From positions 3,658,001 to 3,722,000 of the forward strand of contig NC_079236.1 of the NCBI RefSeq assembly GCF_028502605.1: a DNA stretch of 64,000 nt, written 5' to 3'. Shown piece by piece: positions 33,558 through 45,155 of this stretch. The notes under the pieces were generated by a model, which was not told the DNA's origin, did not search any database, and was given only the letters and a program-made list of their open reading frames with translations. Position 1 is the stretch's first letter, and every line of letters begins with the position of its first letter. This stretch comes from Trichoderma breve. Lineage: Eukaryota; Ascomycota; Sordariomycetes; Hypocreales; Hypocreaceae. Position numbers and translations under genes: made by a program.

Positions 33558-34294
33558 ACAGCTAGAACTAATACGAGAAAGACTTCGTTTACGACGCTTC
33601 GTTTCCACTTTCAGTACCCTGGAGGTCACATAGATGCGTGTGCGGTATATTGAAACAGATATGATAAAAGGAGGATTGGAAAATATTAATTCAATGCATA
33701 GATGGGTGAGTAAGGAGGCTGTCTTGTATAATATATCGGATGAGTGAATAGAAAGGAAGAAAGTACCTTATCACCTTATCTTCACCTAAGGATACCTTTG
33801 GCCCCCAATTTCGCCACCCGGCTCTAGGGTAGCCATGCATCACGTGGTGCAGCGCTATCTCGCCCGAGACCCTCATTCGACCGATTGATTGATTACTATC
33901 TAGACAAGTCACAAAAAGTTGCGAAGAGTCGACGAACCAGCTCTCAGACCTTCCAACAGCAGCGGGTCTGTAGCGCTGCATTGATTTGCACGTCTCGACG
34001 GCATTTGCCAGCCTGTGCTTATTTTCCTGTGGTCGGTGCTTTGTCGTGTCTTATTGCTTTGTTCGTTTGGGCTGCTTCTTTTGCGGACTTGGTTTGCGGG
34101 AATCCCATTTTTGGAAGAAGCCAGCTTGTCACTGGGGGGAGAAAAAAAAAAGAATCCGAAATCCATCACCAGCTTGCTTCAATCGACGCCCTCAAAGCCA
34201 TCGACGTCACTGTTCGCTCTTTGCTCTGCTCGTTTCGAATTCCGTCCCTCGACTCTCGACTTCTCGCCTTGTTTCCTCGTCACAAATCCATCCA
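33558..34294. other. intergenic region and long 5' leader of the DnaJ gene
   Basis: The stretch holds an A-run near 34142-34151 and a CT-rich leader near the DnaJ ATG. The reading frame of the DnaJ gene is open upstream to 33986 but has no ATG before 34295. No other gene is seen. Confidence 0.4.
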
Positions 34295-35432
34295 ATGCCC
34301 GAAGCAACGGCCTCCGGTGCCGACACGGGCGGCGCTGCTCGTTCTCGCGAACACAACCAGGGCAATCAAGGTCGCTCCTACACCGTCGAGCAAAAGGCCG
34401 CCGTCCTGCGAATCCGGAAATGCAAGCCCACCGCCTTTTACGACATCCTGGGCCTCGAGACCGTCCGCACCTCGTGCTCCGACTCGGATATCAAGAAGGC
34501 GTACAGGAAACAATCGCTGCTGACACACCCCGACAAGAATGGCCACGAGCACGCCGACGAGGCCTTCAAGATGGTCAGCCGCGCCTTTGGCATCTTGGGC
34601 GACAAGGAGAAGAGAGAAAAGTTCGATAAATTCGGAACAGACCCCGACAGCCGGTTCGAGAGCGCCAGACAGCAGAATCCCTTCTCAGGCTTTGGGTCAC
34701 GGCAAGCCGCAGCGGCGGGAGGCGGTGGTTGGGGAGAGGATGAGATGACGCCCGAGGAGATGTTTGCGCGTTTCTTTGGCGGCGGCGGCGGTCCCTTTGG
34801 CGGGGGTTTTGGAGGTGAGTAATTGTCACGAGCATTGGAGCATTGGTTCGGTACCGACGAGAGATGCTGACGATTAAGCGTTTGATACAGGTCCCCAGTT
34901 CGTCTTCAACTTTGGTGGCGGCCCCGGCATTCGAGTACATCAATTCGGCGGCGGCGTGCCCCGAGCGAGACCGCGACAGGCCCAGGGTGATGGCCCTCAA
35001 CAAGAACAGTTTGGACTCCAGACGCTGCTGGGTCTTCTCCCCATCCTCCTCTTCTTCATTATCCCTCTGGTCACCTCCATCTTCTCCGGTGGCTCCTCCA
35101 CACCCGCCACTCCGCGCATGGTTTTCGACGACCCCAAGGCGCCCTTCACCGAGGGCCGCACAACACCAAACCTCAACGTCAAATACTTTGTCATACCTTC
35201 CGACGTCGCCTCATATAGCAAGTCTAAGTTGACTCAGTTGGACCGTACGGCCGAAATCAACCTTGTGCGGCAACTACGGTACGAGTGTGAAAACGAAGTC
35301 ATGCACAAGAGGCAATTGAGGGAGAATGCTATGGGGTGGTTTTACCAGGATCCGGAGAAGATGGCCGCTGCGGATGCATACAAGATGCCCGCTTGCCAAA
35401 GGCTAGAGACGCTTGGCGTGAGCCGGTCATAG
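34295..35432 (+). CDS. ER-membrane J-protein with DUF1977 (DNAJB12/14, Hlj1 type)
   Basis: Exons 34295..34814 and 34891..35432 encode 353 aa. The J domain starts near residue 47 (FYDILGLE) and contains the essential HPD (LLTHPDKN), so it should stimulate Hsp70 ATPase. A Gly/Phe-rich segment follows (FFGGGGGPFGGGFGG). One membrane helix is visible (LLGLLPILLFFIIPLVTSIF), then the DUF1977 tail with NLNVKYFV and YECENE. This order matches DNAJB12/DNAJB14 and related fungal ER J-proteins, which work in ER-associated degradation from the cytosolic face. The intron at 34815-34890 falls inside the Gly-rich part. Confidence 0.9.
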
Positions 35433-36229
35433 GATTAAGGGGGAGACAAAAAGAATTATAGGCATTAATGAGTGAGAAACAGGCATTAAAGACATTGATA
35501 TGATATTTTATATACTTTTGAGGGGAAACGACTGCGGGGAGTTGGCGTTTTCTTTGTACGATGGCGTGAGAACTATGAACCTTGCATGGCAGACATGACA
35601 TGAGCATGAGCGAGTTGATGCGATGACGATGGGCGTGCGAGGGATACATGTAAGAGACGGACTCCATTATATATATATATCTATATTTTTTTTATACAAC
35701 AAGGCGTGAGATTGGATGGAGGGATGAGGAGGAGATGAGGCTCTATTCTACTCAATTGAACGAAGGAGAGTTGACTTGGCCATTCAAGCGTGGTACATCA
35801 TGATGATGAATCTGAGTAGATGTGTCTTTAGATGTCCATATAATCAACAACAACTCAATGTCAATATTCACCATCTTCTTCTCATTTGGTGAAGTGGCGG
35901 TACATTTACATGGGGGCCATGCATGTGAGCGAAGCTATTGATTCAGCTGAGGATCACCACAAAGTCTAGCCGTTCTCGTCCCTTCAACAGCCTCTAAACT
36001 GCCAATTTCTGGACCCGCCAGGCCAATATTCCCATCGAGATGCTGCTTGTAGCTTCACTGATTGGCCTGATGCTGCTGCCCCGCCAATTATCCCGCGATG
36101 CCCAATATTGGTCTATATTTGCGAACATTTAAACCGCCCCCGCTCCAAGATTCTTGTCTTTAGATTCTTTTTGTTCCTTTCTTCATACCTTAATACTATA
36201 TCTTGATTGTTGATTATTTGTTGGGAGAA
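35433..36229. other. intergenic region between DnaJ and HET-domain genes
   Basis: It contains a short AT microsatellite at about 35668-35690 followed by a T-run. The last 100 bp are pyrimidine-rich, as expected for a promoter. No gene is seen. Confidence 0.4.
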
Positions 36230-37747
36230 ATGGCGGGCCCAGAGGGTAAAACGATTCTACACATCAACTTCAGCGACATCACCGACCAGCCGCTGTCCCT
36301 CACCGGAGCCACACCACACAGATACCGCTTTCTCGACGGTGACGCTCTCGCCCATAAATCAACAATCCGCGTCTTGGAATACGAAGATCTCCCCTCAGTT
36401 CCCTATGCCGTCATCTCATACGTCTGGAGGGGCCTCTCTACTCGTCCTGATGAGAAATCTCCGCTTCCAAGTATTCACGTTACAGGTGCCGAGGGCGCGG
36501 ATCCGATATCTGTGGACGTCCTGAGGCTCGTTGCTCTGGCTGCAGAACGGCATGGGTGTAATCTAGTCTGGTTGGATGCTTTGTGCATTCTTCAGGCGAA
36601 TGAAGATGACAAGGCGTGGCAGATTCAGCGCATGTATGACATTTACCGCTCTTGTCAGGAGTGCATCGTTGCCCCTGGCGGTCTTCAGAGACTCGTTTCT
36701 CTCACGGAGGAAACTTCGTGGGCAAGTCGAGCGTGGACCCTACAGGAAGCAATTGCGCCGCCTTCGGTGCACTGCTTGTTTGCATGGGATCGTGGAGACT
36801 GTTATATCCAGTCAAACATGTTTGTGGAAGTAAAGGAGATTGAGAAGGGGGTTGCGGCTATCGCGCCTCTAAAGTCTACACTGGAAATGGCCATGAAGGG
36901 GAGCGGCGTAAGTATGCACGACCGCCAAGGAAAAAAGATGGAGTTGCCATCTGAAGACTTCAAGATTAGCGTTTTCGGCGACATGTCTCGAGATCGACCT
37001 CGTGTTAGGGAACTGATTGATGCGATGGACATGAAGGGCAAGACGGGCATGTTTACTGCCATCTGGCGGTCCTCGTTTATGCGCGCGGCGAAATACCCTG
37101 TCGATACGGTGTTTAGTGTTATGGGTATCATGGGCGTGACGCTTGATACCAGCAAATTCAAGAATGAGGATCGGTTGGGTGCGACGATTGCGTTGATGCA
37201 GGGAATCTTGGCGAGGGGAGAACATGCCGAGTGGTTGGCTATTGCGACGAAAACGCTGCCGAATCCGAAGCTGTCGACGTTGCCTGTTTTTCCTCAGGTT
37301 GATGCTGCGCGGAGACCTATACTGGAGACGAAGGATGGGATGAAGGATATTGGGGATGTTATGGACTCCGGTTGGAGACTTGCAAACACGCCCAAGGGGA
37401 TGATAAGAAACGATGGGTATTTCCGGTTCAGCGCATTGGCGACATCTGTGAAAGAGAGCAACGAGGAGACGACGTCTGCATCCGTGTTTAACTCTAAAAC
37501 CACTGGTAATTGGGAGATTGTTCCACAAGGGACTGGGTCGCATACGGCTGTCTTGATCGGTCAATGGGAACAGTACAACAATGGATCATTCGGGATGATG
37601 ATAAACCCGTGGAACCAATGTCTGATGATATTGAAGGAACATGCTGCCGGCAAGTTTAGCAATATCGGATATGCGTTTGTCAAGGAGGAGGTTGTGCAGA
37701 CGGGCGCTTGGAAAGAGAGTCTATTTGTTGTTGGAGGACCGAATTGA
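36230..37747 (+). CDS. HET (heterokaryon incompatibility) domain protein
   Basis: This single exon encodes 505 aa from the ATG at 36230. The three HET blocks are recognisable: AVISYVWRG (first motif, usually YxALSYxWG), LVWLDALCILQANEDDKAWQIQ with MYDIYRSCQECIV (second), and SWASRAWTLQEA (third). HET domains are TIR-like folds that trigger cell death on non-self fusion in some fungi; most paralogs have no tested role. The first motif has Arg after Trp and an extra spacing, and the second ends in ILQANEDDKA instead of the common INQxD, so this is a divergent member. No other domain is visible in the C-terminal half. Confidence 0.82.
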   Translation: MAGPEGKTILHINFSDITDQPLSLTGATPHRYRFLDGDALAHKSTIRVLEYEDLPSVPYAVISYVWRGLSTRPDEKSPLPSIHVTGAEGADPISVDVLRLVALAAERHGCNLVWLDALCILQANEDDKAWQIQRMYDIYRSCQECIVAPGGLQRLVSLTEETSWASRAWTLQEAIAPPSVHCLFAWDRGDCYIQSNMFVEVKEIEKGVAAIAPLKSTLEMAMKGSGVSMHDRQGKKMELPSEDFKISVFGDMSRDRPRVRELIDAMDMKGKTGMFTAIWRSSFMRAAKYPVDTVFSVMGIMGVTLDTSKFKNEDRLGATIALMQGILARGEHAEWLAIATKTLPNPKLSTLPVFPQVDAARRPILETKDGMKDIGDVMDSGWRLANTPKGMIRNDGYFRFSALATSVKESNEETTSASVFNSKTTGNWEIVPQGTGSHTAVLIGQWEQYNNGSFGMMINPWNQCLMILKEHAAGKFSNIGYAFVKEEVVQTGAWKESLFVVGGPN

Positions 37748-38957
37748 ACGGGGGAAAGGCGAGTATTTCGTGATTTAGAAAGATATATTAACCAATGAGC
37801 TCGGAGCGGATATGGAGGCGGCACGGAGGCGGACACGGACGTGATGTGGATACAAGAGCGGACACTGTAACGGCAGCGGAGTTGAATACGCCTGTAGATA
37901 GGTAGCCTGAGTCGTACAGCGATAGTTGCGCGGAGTAATGAGATAAAGGAGGGACTGAGTGATTTTATGTTTGTTGAGACGGAATTATGAGTTTGTATTG
38001 ATAAAGTAATGTGGCAATGTCATTTGTAAAGTTTTCTTTTCCTTCATAACTTTACTTGATATAGGTGGGAATGTTTCAGTATTTAGAGTCTAGTTGTTAT
38101 TAATTGCCATCGGGTTTAATTGTCCAACTTGTCATCCGTATCCGAAACAAACCTTTTGACAACTACCTCAGCTTAGACAAGCCTGGACAAATTTAGAGAG
38201 AAAATCTAACCTTTGTCAACTCCTATTTCTCAGCTAGTTGAACAGTCTCTCAATGCAAACTCTCTTGATTCTGTCTTCAAGTATCCACTCCGGTCGATGC
38301 CCCGCCTAATTTTCGATCTCCTCGAGATTTCCCTTTTGGGTAATTATTTCTCCTTTAGCCTTCACTTCGCCCAAGCGGTGTAATTCCGCATTTGTCAGCC
38401 TAAACTTTACGCCCCAGAACAGTTATCGGCCGAAAAAAAAAAGAGTTATGACATGAAGGGCGGAAACAAGAATAGTTCTAGACTATTCCCTAGCTCTCTA
38501 TGTCCGTACTGTAACCTTGGAGGAAATGGGCAGACTCAAAAATCTGATCATACTTCCGCCCTGCTCAAGTTGAGATTTACAAGCTAACCTAATCTCCGAC
38601 GTTTCGTTTCTTTTCATAGTTGGTTATGCCCGATGGATTCAAGAAGGATTGTCGATTCGAATTAATAATCTATCGAGATTGTAAATCTGGCCAAGGAAGG
38701 CTTCATGATTCGTTTATTGTGGATCGACGGTTATACGCGATCCGAAATGTGGCTGGGCATGGACTTGACTACGTCCTGGTTGAATGTTGATGTGAGGGTG
38801 GGTTGAAGATGGTTGAGAAGAGTATAATAGACGTAGGGTGCCATCACAAAGAATGAAGTTTTGAAACAGCATCAACAACAATATTTCAAGACATCTACCC
38901 ATCTCATCCTCACACCTTTCCAAAACAACTTTCACAACAACTCAATAAATCAACATA
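37748..38957. other. intergenic region with CGG-rich degenerate repeat downstream of HET gene
   Basis: About 37799-37880 holds a run of degenerate GGCGGACACGGA-like units. The rest is AT-rich, with an A-run near 38435. It includes the promoter of the dehydrogenase at 38958. No gene is seen. Confidence 0.4.
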
Positions 38958-40229
38958 ATGGCTATCCCAGAGACTTTCAAGGCCTACCGCCGCACCACTG
39001 GCGCCCACCCCCTAACCATCGTCCCAACTACCGAAACTACCCCCAAGAACCTCGGCCCCAAGGATGTCCTCATCAAAATCCACTCCGTCTCTCTCAACTA
39101 CCGCGACGTCGCCATGCTCAGCGGCGTGTACCCGGCCAACGTCGTAGAGAAGGGCATCCCGGCCTCTGACGCCGCCGCCGAGGTGGCCGCCGTCGGGTCT
39201 GCCGTGCAAAAGTTCAAGGTCGGAGACCGCGTCTCGCCAAACTTCTTTGTGAACTTCCTCACGGGCGAGGAGGAGGAGCCGGTGCAGGGTTTGGGAGGTG
39301 ATGTCGAGGGTGTTTTGGCTGAGTATAGGGTTTTTGACGAGAATCTTCTTGTGGGACTGCCGGAGTATCTATCTTGGGATGAGGTGAGGCGTCAATTTGT
39401 TTGCCAGTTTGTTTTGTTATTGATTACAGTGGATTGACTAACTGGGTTGTGTGCAGGCATCTACCGTCGCTTGTGCTGGTGTTACCGCATGGGCTAGTGT
39501 TGATGGGTTGAAGAATCTGTCGCCAGAGAAGGACTATGCCCTTCTAGAAGGTAATTGTTTTCTCACTAGTGATACTGATATCCTTATTACGTATCATCAT
39601 ATTGACTCAATGTTCTTTTTATAGGCACTGGCGGTGTCAGCATGTTTGCCCTCCTCCTCCTCGTCGACGCCGGCATCAAGACCATCATCACCTCATCCTC
39701 GGACGCCAAACTCGCCCAGCTCAAGAAACTGAGCCCCCTCGTCATCGGCATCAACTACAAGACCACCACCGACATTGCCGCAGAGGTCAAGCGCATCACC
39801 AACGGCAGGGGAGCCAAAGTCATTATCAACAACATTGGCCCGGCCTCTTTCCCATCAAACATTGATTCCGTTGCGGGCTATGGTTCGATCAAGATTGTGG
39901 GATTCCTTGGAGGATTCACCGGGGACTGGAACCCAAGTAAACTCCTCGAGCTCCTGTGGAAGCGTGCCGCTCTCCAGTAAGTTTTGCCAGTGACAACGGA
40001 TATAAAAAGATGACAAGTTTTCACGGTTCATGGCTAATATGAGTATAGGGGTGTTGCTGTCGGCTCGAAGCGCGATTTCGAGGAATTGAATGCTCATTTG
40101 GAAAAGCGAAAGATTAGTCTTGCGCCTCTGCTGGATCGTGTGTTTACGCTTGATGAGACTAAGGAGGCGTTTGACCACATGATTGCTGGCCGCCACGTTG
40201 GAAAGATTATCATCAAGGTGGCCGAGTAG
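38958..40229 (+). CDS. medium-chain dehydrogenase/reductase (quinone-oxidoreductase/zinc-less ADH type)
   Basis: Exons 38958..39383, 39457..39550, 39625..39976 and 40049..40229 encode 350 aa. The GroES-like part has SLNYRDVAMLSGVYP, where Asn-Tyr-Arg-Asp replaces the zinc ligands of true alcohol dehydrogenases. GDRVSPNFF and the hinge PEYLSWDEASTVACAGVTAW follow, then the nucleotide motif GTGGVSMFALLLL. The C-terminal IAGRHVGKIIIKV ends the family core. The enzyme should use NADPH without catalytic zinc. All three introns (39384-39456, 39551-39624, 39977-40048) keep phase. The substrate is unknown. Confidence 0.87.
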
Positions 40230-43200
40230 ATGTATGGCCATGCAGCTTGAAAAGCGTGTTTCTGCGTTTCTAAGAAGCATGAATGCTCCAGATTGAATAG
40301 ACTGAATAGACTTTGTTTTTGGAACCCGCTCATGCAATCGGCAGTCATGTCGTACAATCATATATCGAACATAAAAGAACAACCCTAGCCCAGAATGTCC
40401 ATTACCATTTTGAAAAGCAAAGGATATACTAATAATACAAATTTATACGGTACAGACGTTAGACAATCGATACTGCCATTATCAGCATGATGGGTTGTTG
40501 ATGTGGCGATTGATTGCTGCGGTTTGACCTAGTCGAATATGATAATCCATCATCCCAACCCAATACTACGAGTATACAGAAATCTTAGACGGGGAACAAA
40601 CGGCTTTTACTATGTGGCTTGAAGAAGTTCTTGTTGCTCGGTCATTATTACCGTCAGTACCTCTTGTTGATAACTTCTATGCTAGAGCCACTACCGCGCT
40701 GTGATATTCCGCCGACCCAGCCGCTACAAGGATCTCGGGAATACTACAAGTGACCAACCGACTAGACGGAAATCTTTTGAGGCAGATTAGGCAAGAGATT
40801 ACGGATACAGGTGAGCGGCCTGGAAATATTAGATACAAGGGTACGTTCATGGTGGATGTGTACAAATGCTGTCATAAGATTTGACGGATTTAAGATCCCG
40901 CCACAAAGACCACGAAGCTGCTGCTTCTACAGACAAGGAAATTTAGCGATGCAAGGTGGATTAGAAAGCTCGGTGAATTCTGCGCCGCAGCATACATAAC
41001 GGACTGATAGCCGCCGACCCTCAAGTTGCAATGGAAGTGTGAAACTGGGGATGGTGTGCATGTATGTTGCGGTCTATGTCGCGGTCTATGTTGCGGGGGA
41101 CGATGCGGAGGATGATCTGGAGAAGAACTCCGCCTTTGAACGCCTCCGCACGGTTACTGCAGCTTACCAATTCGTGGGGAGTTACGTGGATGCATTACAT
41201 AGGTAAGAACATCCTGATAATTGGCGGAATGCAGGTGTGCGAGGCCGACCGCCCAGCGAGGATGCCATTCGGCGATATTCGGCCACGAGCGGCCCGAACG
41301 ATCAACATCCTAATGTGAGAGGCCAAACACGTCAAGTTGACACGTCAAGTCGACTCATTTTGAGCGAACACGTGAACTCATTATCTGGAATCGCACTCTC
41401 CGATTGAGTTCTAGACTCCAAGCTCATGCGTATGTGCGGAGAGCGAAGGGGGGCAGTCGGCGACATGAGTGAGTCCGAGGTGCAGGAACTCAGGTGGAGA
41501 GCTTCAAGATGGGTGGCTATGCATACGACGCAATACGCAGAGGGGCAAAGATCTGGGGTTGGATGCAAGAAATTTCTGTCTCGGACTCCCTCGCGGATGT
41601 GTTGCGGAAATCACGGCCTCACTGATGGTAGAGTTGATAGAGAGAAGGGTTGGCTAGAGTAGAGGTAGAGTCGACCATCTGAACCCGGGTAGCGGATAAT
41701 ACTAATAGAGAGAGTGCATTGTAGCATAGACATTGGTGACAGCACTTAAATAGTCGGTAACAACATCGAGAGCGCCTGGGACCTGGCAACATGGTGCATC
41801 TTTCTGCGCCATAACGACGGTGGCAAACAACTCTGCGTAAACGCGCGCGAGCTTGCCGTGAGACATTTGAACGCATGGCAAGAGCAAGAAGAGCAAAGAG
41901 TTCCTCCAGACCCAGACATCAACGGAGATTGTCCGGTATGTGTCGGTGATGGCCTTATTCAGAGGGTTAGCTGGTAGGAATTGGCATGCTTGCGATGCTG
42001 CGTCTAGAGAGCCCTCTTGCAGCACAGCTGTGGACTGGATGAGCCTGCTGACATCTCTCGATGAGGGCATCTTTGCATAGTATAAGTTACAAATTGGAAA
42101 AAAGTGTGGAAATATTTCGCCTTCTAATATCGTCAGCTGCTTCTGGCAACCACATCCAAAAAGCATTGCTGGGCGGCAACGACGTCATCGTGGCCAATTC
42201 TGCGGCTGTATGTAGGGCTATCGAGTTCCGGTGGATCACCCGGCATCACATGATGGTTCCTGGCAGCTGCTTTAATTCAAATCAAGAGTCATGCAGGGCA
42301 TCTGTTTTTTCTGCTAGCTAGAGCTGCTCGAGGGGGAAAAGAGGACACGAGACAGGGACCCTGCATTAGCGAGGCGTGCGGCGGCGGGATCATCGATCGG
42401 GGACCCGGTGATCCGGCTCGGCAGGCTGAGCGGGAGCCAAATCGAGTAACAGGGCCAAAGCCGGCAATTCCAGGGTTCAAATGTTTACCTTAAGCAAGGG
42501 GAAACCAGCTTGTGTAATACCGGTAATTACAGTAGGGCTAACTTTGTAAGTGGTAATGAGCCATCTGGTAATAAACTGGTAATACCCGGCCAAATTTTGC
42601 TGGGCCGAGGCAATGTGAAAAAGCCTACACACTTCTCGCAGCAGCTAGCATTAACAATTGGACAAAGAGGCTTAGTTAATCACACTGGAATGTGTCAACT
42701 TTTTTCATCTGCTTACCCCAATTCCATCTCGGGGAAATGCAGGGGCCCGACAGCGCCCGACAATTCTCCGCCACTCGTCATCGACCACTAGCCACGTTGC
42801 TACGCCCCAGCCATTAGCCACCAGCCTTACGGCAGAACATCGGGACAAGTATTCCATAGCTGAGGCGGTGCATTCTGTGGCGCAGCTCTCCGTACGGCGC
42901 TCGGGCATCGAGCCAAAAGGAGGGGCCGTCGATGGCGCTAGTCCCAGAACGGTATGAAAAGGGGGGTAGGCAGAGGCCGCCGTGACGTATTACCAAGCAC
43001 CTGCCGAAGGTGCCCGAATCACCGACAGGGGAGGAGCAGCAGGTCGCACTTGCCGCATCGCTGGAGCGCATCGCATTCGTATTGCACTGTGGGAAAGTGG
43101 CCATGAGTAATCCCGAGCTGGCAGCTTCTGTGTTGCTCCTTCCTCTCAACGCCGTTTAATAATAATAGCTAGCACCTTACTGTAACTTTCTTTCCTCGCG

Positions 43201-43525
43201 ATTATACGCGTAAATACGGAGTTTCTTATGCTAGCACCAATATTGGTATACGTACGCATCCCTCTTGCCTTATTAAACGGCCCTAGTACGGCTGAATATA
43301 TATAGCGACGCCTCTGCCTGTCGCATCTCCGGGGGGCATCACCTGTTAGATTTGTCATCAGCAATCTCTCCCTTAAAACAACTCAATAAAGACAAAGGAA
43401 ATATATATAGGTGCCGCAAGGTGTTTGTATATATTTATTACACTTGACGTCACAAACCTAAAGCTCATATTTATTCTACTTTCAACCTAATACGACCTAA
43501 TACAGGCACGACGACACACAACAAC
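40230..43525. other. 3.3 kb gene-poor stretch with small repeats
   Basis: No convincing gene is seen except one weak ORF at 41702-42070. It contains a 12-bp minisatellite of three units (TATGTYGCGGTC) at 41063-41098 and two copies of ACACGTCAAGT 13 bp apart at 41327-41350. Four GGTAAT units lie at 42522-42583. AT-rich segments with TATATATAG near 43298 lead into the promoter of the metalloprotease gene. Confidence 0.45.
41702..42070 (-). CDS. hypothetical small protein (weak)
   Basis: The ATG at 42070 gives 122 aa with no recognised domain. The composition is ordinary (AQ-, V- and L-rich, one hydrophobic stretch NSLLFLLLPCV), and there are paired Cys near the C-terminus. It could be a real orphan, an exon of something larger or chance. 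It lies alone in a gene-poor stretch. Confidence 0.25.
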   Translation of the reverse strand: MPSSRDVSRLIQSTAVLQEGSLDAASQACQFLPANPLNKAITDTYRTISVDVWVWRNSLLFLLLPCVQMSHGKLARVYAELFATVVMAQKDAPCCQVPGALDVVTDYLSAVTNVYATMHSLY

Positions 43526-44842
43526 ATGACTGATGTCGCATCGCCTCCAAACAACCACCCGAATCTAGACCACGACGACGACAACAACAATAACAATATC
43601 GACAACGCAGCTTCACAGCAGCAGAAGCAGATGCCGTCATCAACAAACAGCCACATCGACAACAATGAAGCGATCGGCGCAGAAGCCACCGGCGACATGC
43701 AAGTAGACGCGGCCCCGTCAGCACCGTCAGCGTCAGCGCCGGACATGGAGACGGACCAGGAGCATCACGACGAAATCGACAGCGAGGGTGAGAGTGAGAA
43801 TGCCGCCGATCGGGAGACTGTCAGCATCACCGTGTCGCATCGAGGCCACAAGTTTCCCTTTGAGATCGAGGCTGATCTCACCGTCACCGACTTGTTCCAC
43901 GAGATTGAGAATGTCCTCGAGATTCCCTTTGAGAACATCAAGGTCATGGTGCCCAAGGGCCCGTTCCTCAAGGCACCTTTCAAGGATCCCGAGTATCAGG
44001 TCAAGAACCTCGCTGGAAAGACCGTCACTGTCATGGGCTCGACTTCTGCCGACGTTCAAGCTGTCCAGGCCATGTGCCAGAAGCTCAGCAAGATGAAGGC
44101 GGCACGGGAAGCCCAGCGCTCCAAGGCAAAGGCTAAAGGTCCGGCTCGGCGTCGCGGACTGCAAGCTGCAGAAGATTCCAAATACACTTTCTTGCAGGTT
44201 CGACCGCTCTCCGGATTACCGCATCCCGAGCGTAGTCTCAAACTGCTGAACCGGCTCAAAGAGGACCCAGGTATCAGAGCAGCTATGCGAAAGCACAAGT
44301 TCACTGTTGCTCTTTTGACGGAGATGGAGCCGCTGGCGCATACGGAAACAACACACGAAGGAACATCGCGCATCTTAGGTCTCAACCGCAACCAGGGCGA
44401 GGTGATTGAGTTGCGACTACGAACCGACGCCCATGACGGCTATCGTGACTACAAGACGATCCGCAAGACACTCTGTCATGAGCTCACCCATAACGTTCAT
44501 GGCCCTCATGACCGACAGTTTTGGGATCTTTGCCATCAAATTGAGCGCGAGGTAGACGCTGCCGACTGGAAGTCTAACGGCCGGACAATCGGCGAGACAT
44601 CACGATACCACATCTCAGGCCAGGACGAGGAGGAAGATGTTCACGAGGACGACGGCGGCTGGACTGGTGGCGAGTTTGTCTTGGGCGGCAATAAAGCGAG
44701 CAGCGCCGGACTCAGTCGACGAGAGATTTTGGCGCAGGCGGCGCTGGACAGACAAAGGAAGGAAGAGGTTGAGGAGTGTAATGCGGAGAAAGGGTGGCGG
44801 CCGTGCCAGAGACCGCAGCCGAACAATGACCGCAACTTGTGA
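43526..44842 (+). CDS. ubiquitin-like/WLM-domain metalloprotease (Wss1-related)
   Basis: This single exon encodes 438 aa. The first 105 residues are acidic and Asn/Gln/Ser-rich low complexity. A ubiquitin-like domain follows (VSITVSHRGHKFPFEIEADLTVTDL..ENIKVMVPKG), then the WLM domain with the zinc-protease motif HELTHNVHGPHDRQF (HExxH plus a later His/Asp). Members related to yeast Wss1 cut DNA-protein crosslinks or SUMO/ubiquitin-linked proteins; UBL-WLM fusions are known in fission yeast. The C-terminal tail is acidic, with no clear SUMO-interaction motif that I could identify. It is probably nuclear. Confidence 0.88.
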   Translation: MTDVASPPNNHPNLDHDDDNNNNNIDNAASQQQKQMPSSTNSHIDNNEAIGAEATGDMQVDAAPSAPSASAPDMETDQEHHDEIDSEGESENAADRETVSITVSHRGHKFPFEIEADLTVTDLFHEIENVLEIPFENIKVMVPKGPFLKAPFKDPEYQVKNLAGKTVTVMGSTSADVQAVQAMCQKLSKMKAAREAQRSKAKAKGPARRRGLQAAEDSKYTFLQVRPLSGLPHPERSLKLLNRLKEDPGIRAAMRKHKFTVALLTEMEPLAHTETTHEGTSRILGLNRNQGEVIELRLRTDAHDGYRDYKTIRKTLCHELTHNVHGPHDRQFWDLCHQIEREVDAADWKSNGRTIGETSRYHISGQDEEEDVHEDDGGWTGGEFVLGGNKASSAGLSRREILAQAALDRQRKEEVEECNAEKGWRPCQRPQPNNDRNL

Positions 44843-45155
44843 GGTTATAGTTTAAAAGGAAGTGTTAAGAAGCATTTGCATCAGTTGGCGTTATAATGGC
44901 AGTGGGGGTCAAAGCAGCTTTTTTTGAATTGTTATTTGTTACTTGGGAGCGTGTTGGAACGGGGTATTGCCCCGATTTGTGAATTTAGATGGAATCATTG
45001 CGCTGCGGATGAAGACGAGGAGATTACTTGCTCATCATATCATATCATATTGTTTACATAGGTACTACTATCAGGTACTACATCAATCTCGATCAAATCA
45101 TTTCATTAGTTTACACTCACATATACTCCTTGTGACTGAATATCCGTGCGTCTCC
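44843..45155. other. convergent spacer
   Basis: This 313 bp 3'-3' spacer lies between the metalloprotease and nitrilase genes. It has a CATAT microsatellite-like run near 45035-45050. No gene is seen. Confidence 0.4.

Noticed and set aside
34015..34629. Alternative plus-strand frame over the DnaJ leader and J domain
   Set aside because: It is a shifted frame of the J-protein gene, Arg/Ser-rich without motifs.
36869..37564. 231-codon frame antisense to the HET gene
   Set aside because: Arg/His/Pro-rich shadow of the HET coding frame.
41063..41098. CRISPR-like short repeats
   Set aside because: The units are adjacent without spacers, and the organism is a fungus; it is a minisatellite.
42360..42480. 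Possible tRNA suggested by a GGTTCAAAT sequence
   Set aside because: No acceptor, D or anticodon stem could be formed around it.
42814..43149. 111-codon minus-strand frame
   Set aside because: Low-complexity-like content in a gene-poor stretch with no domain; likely chance.
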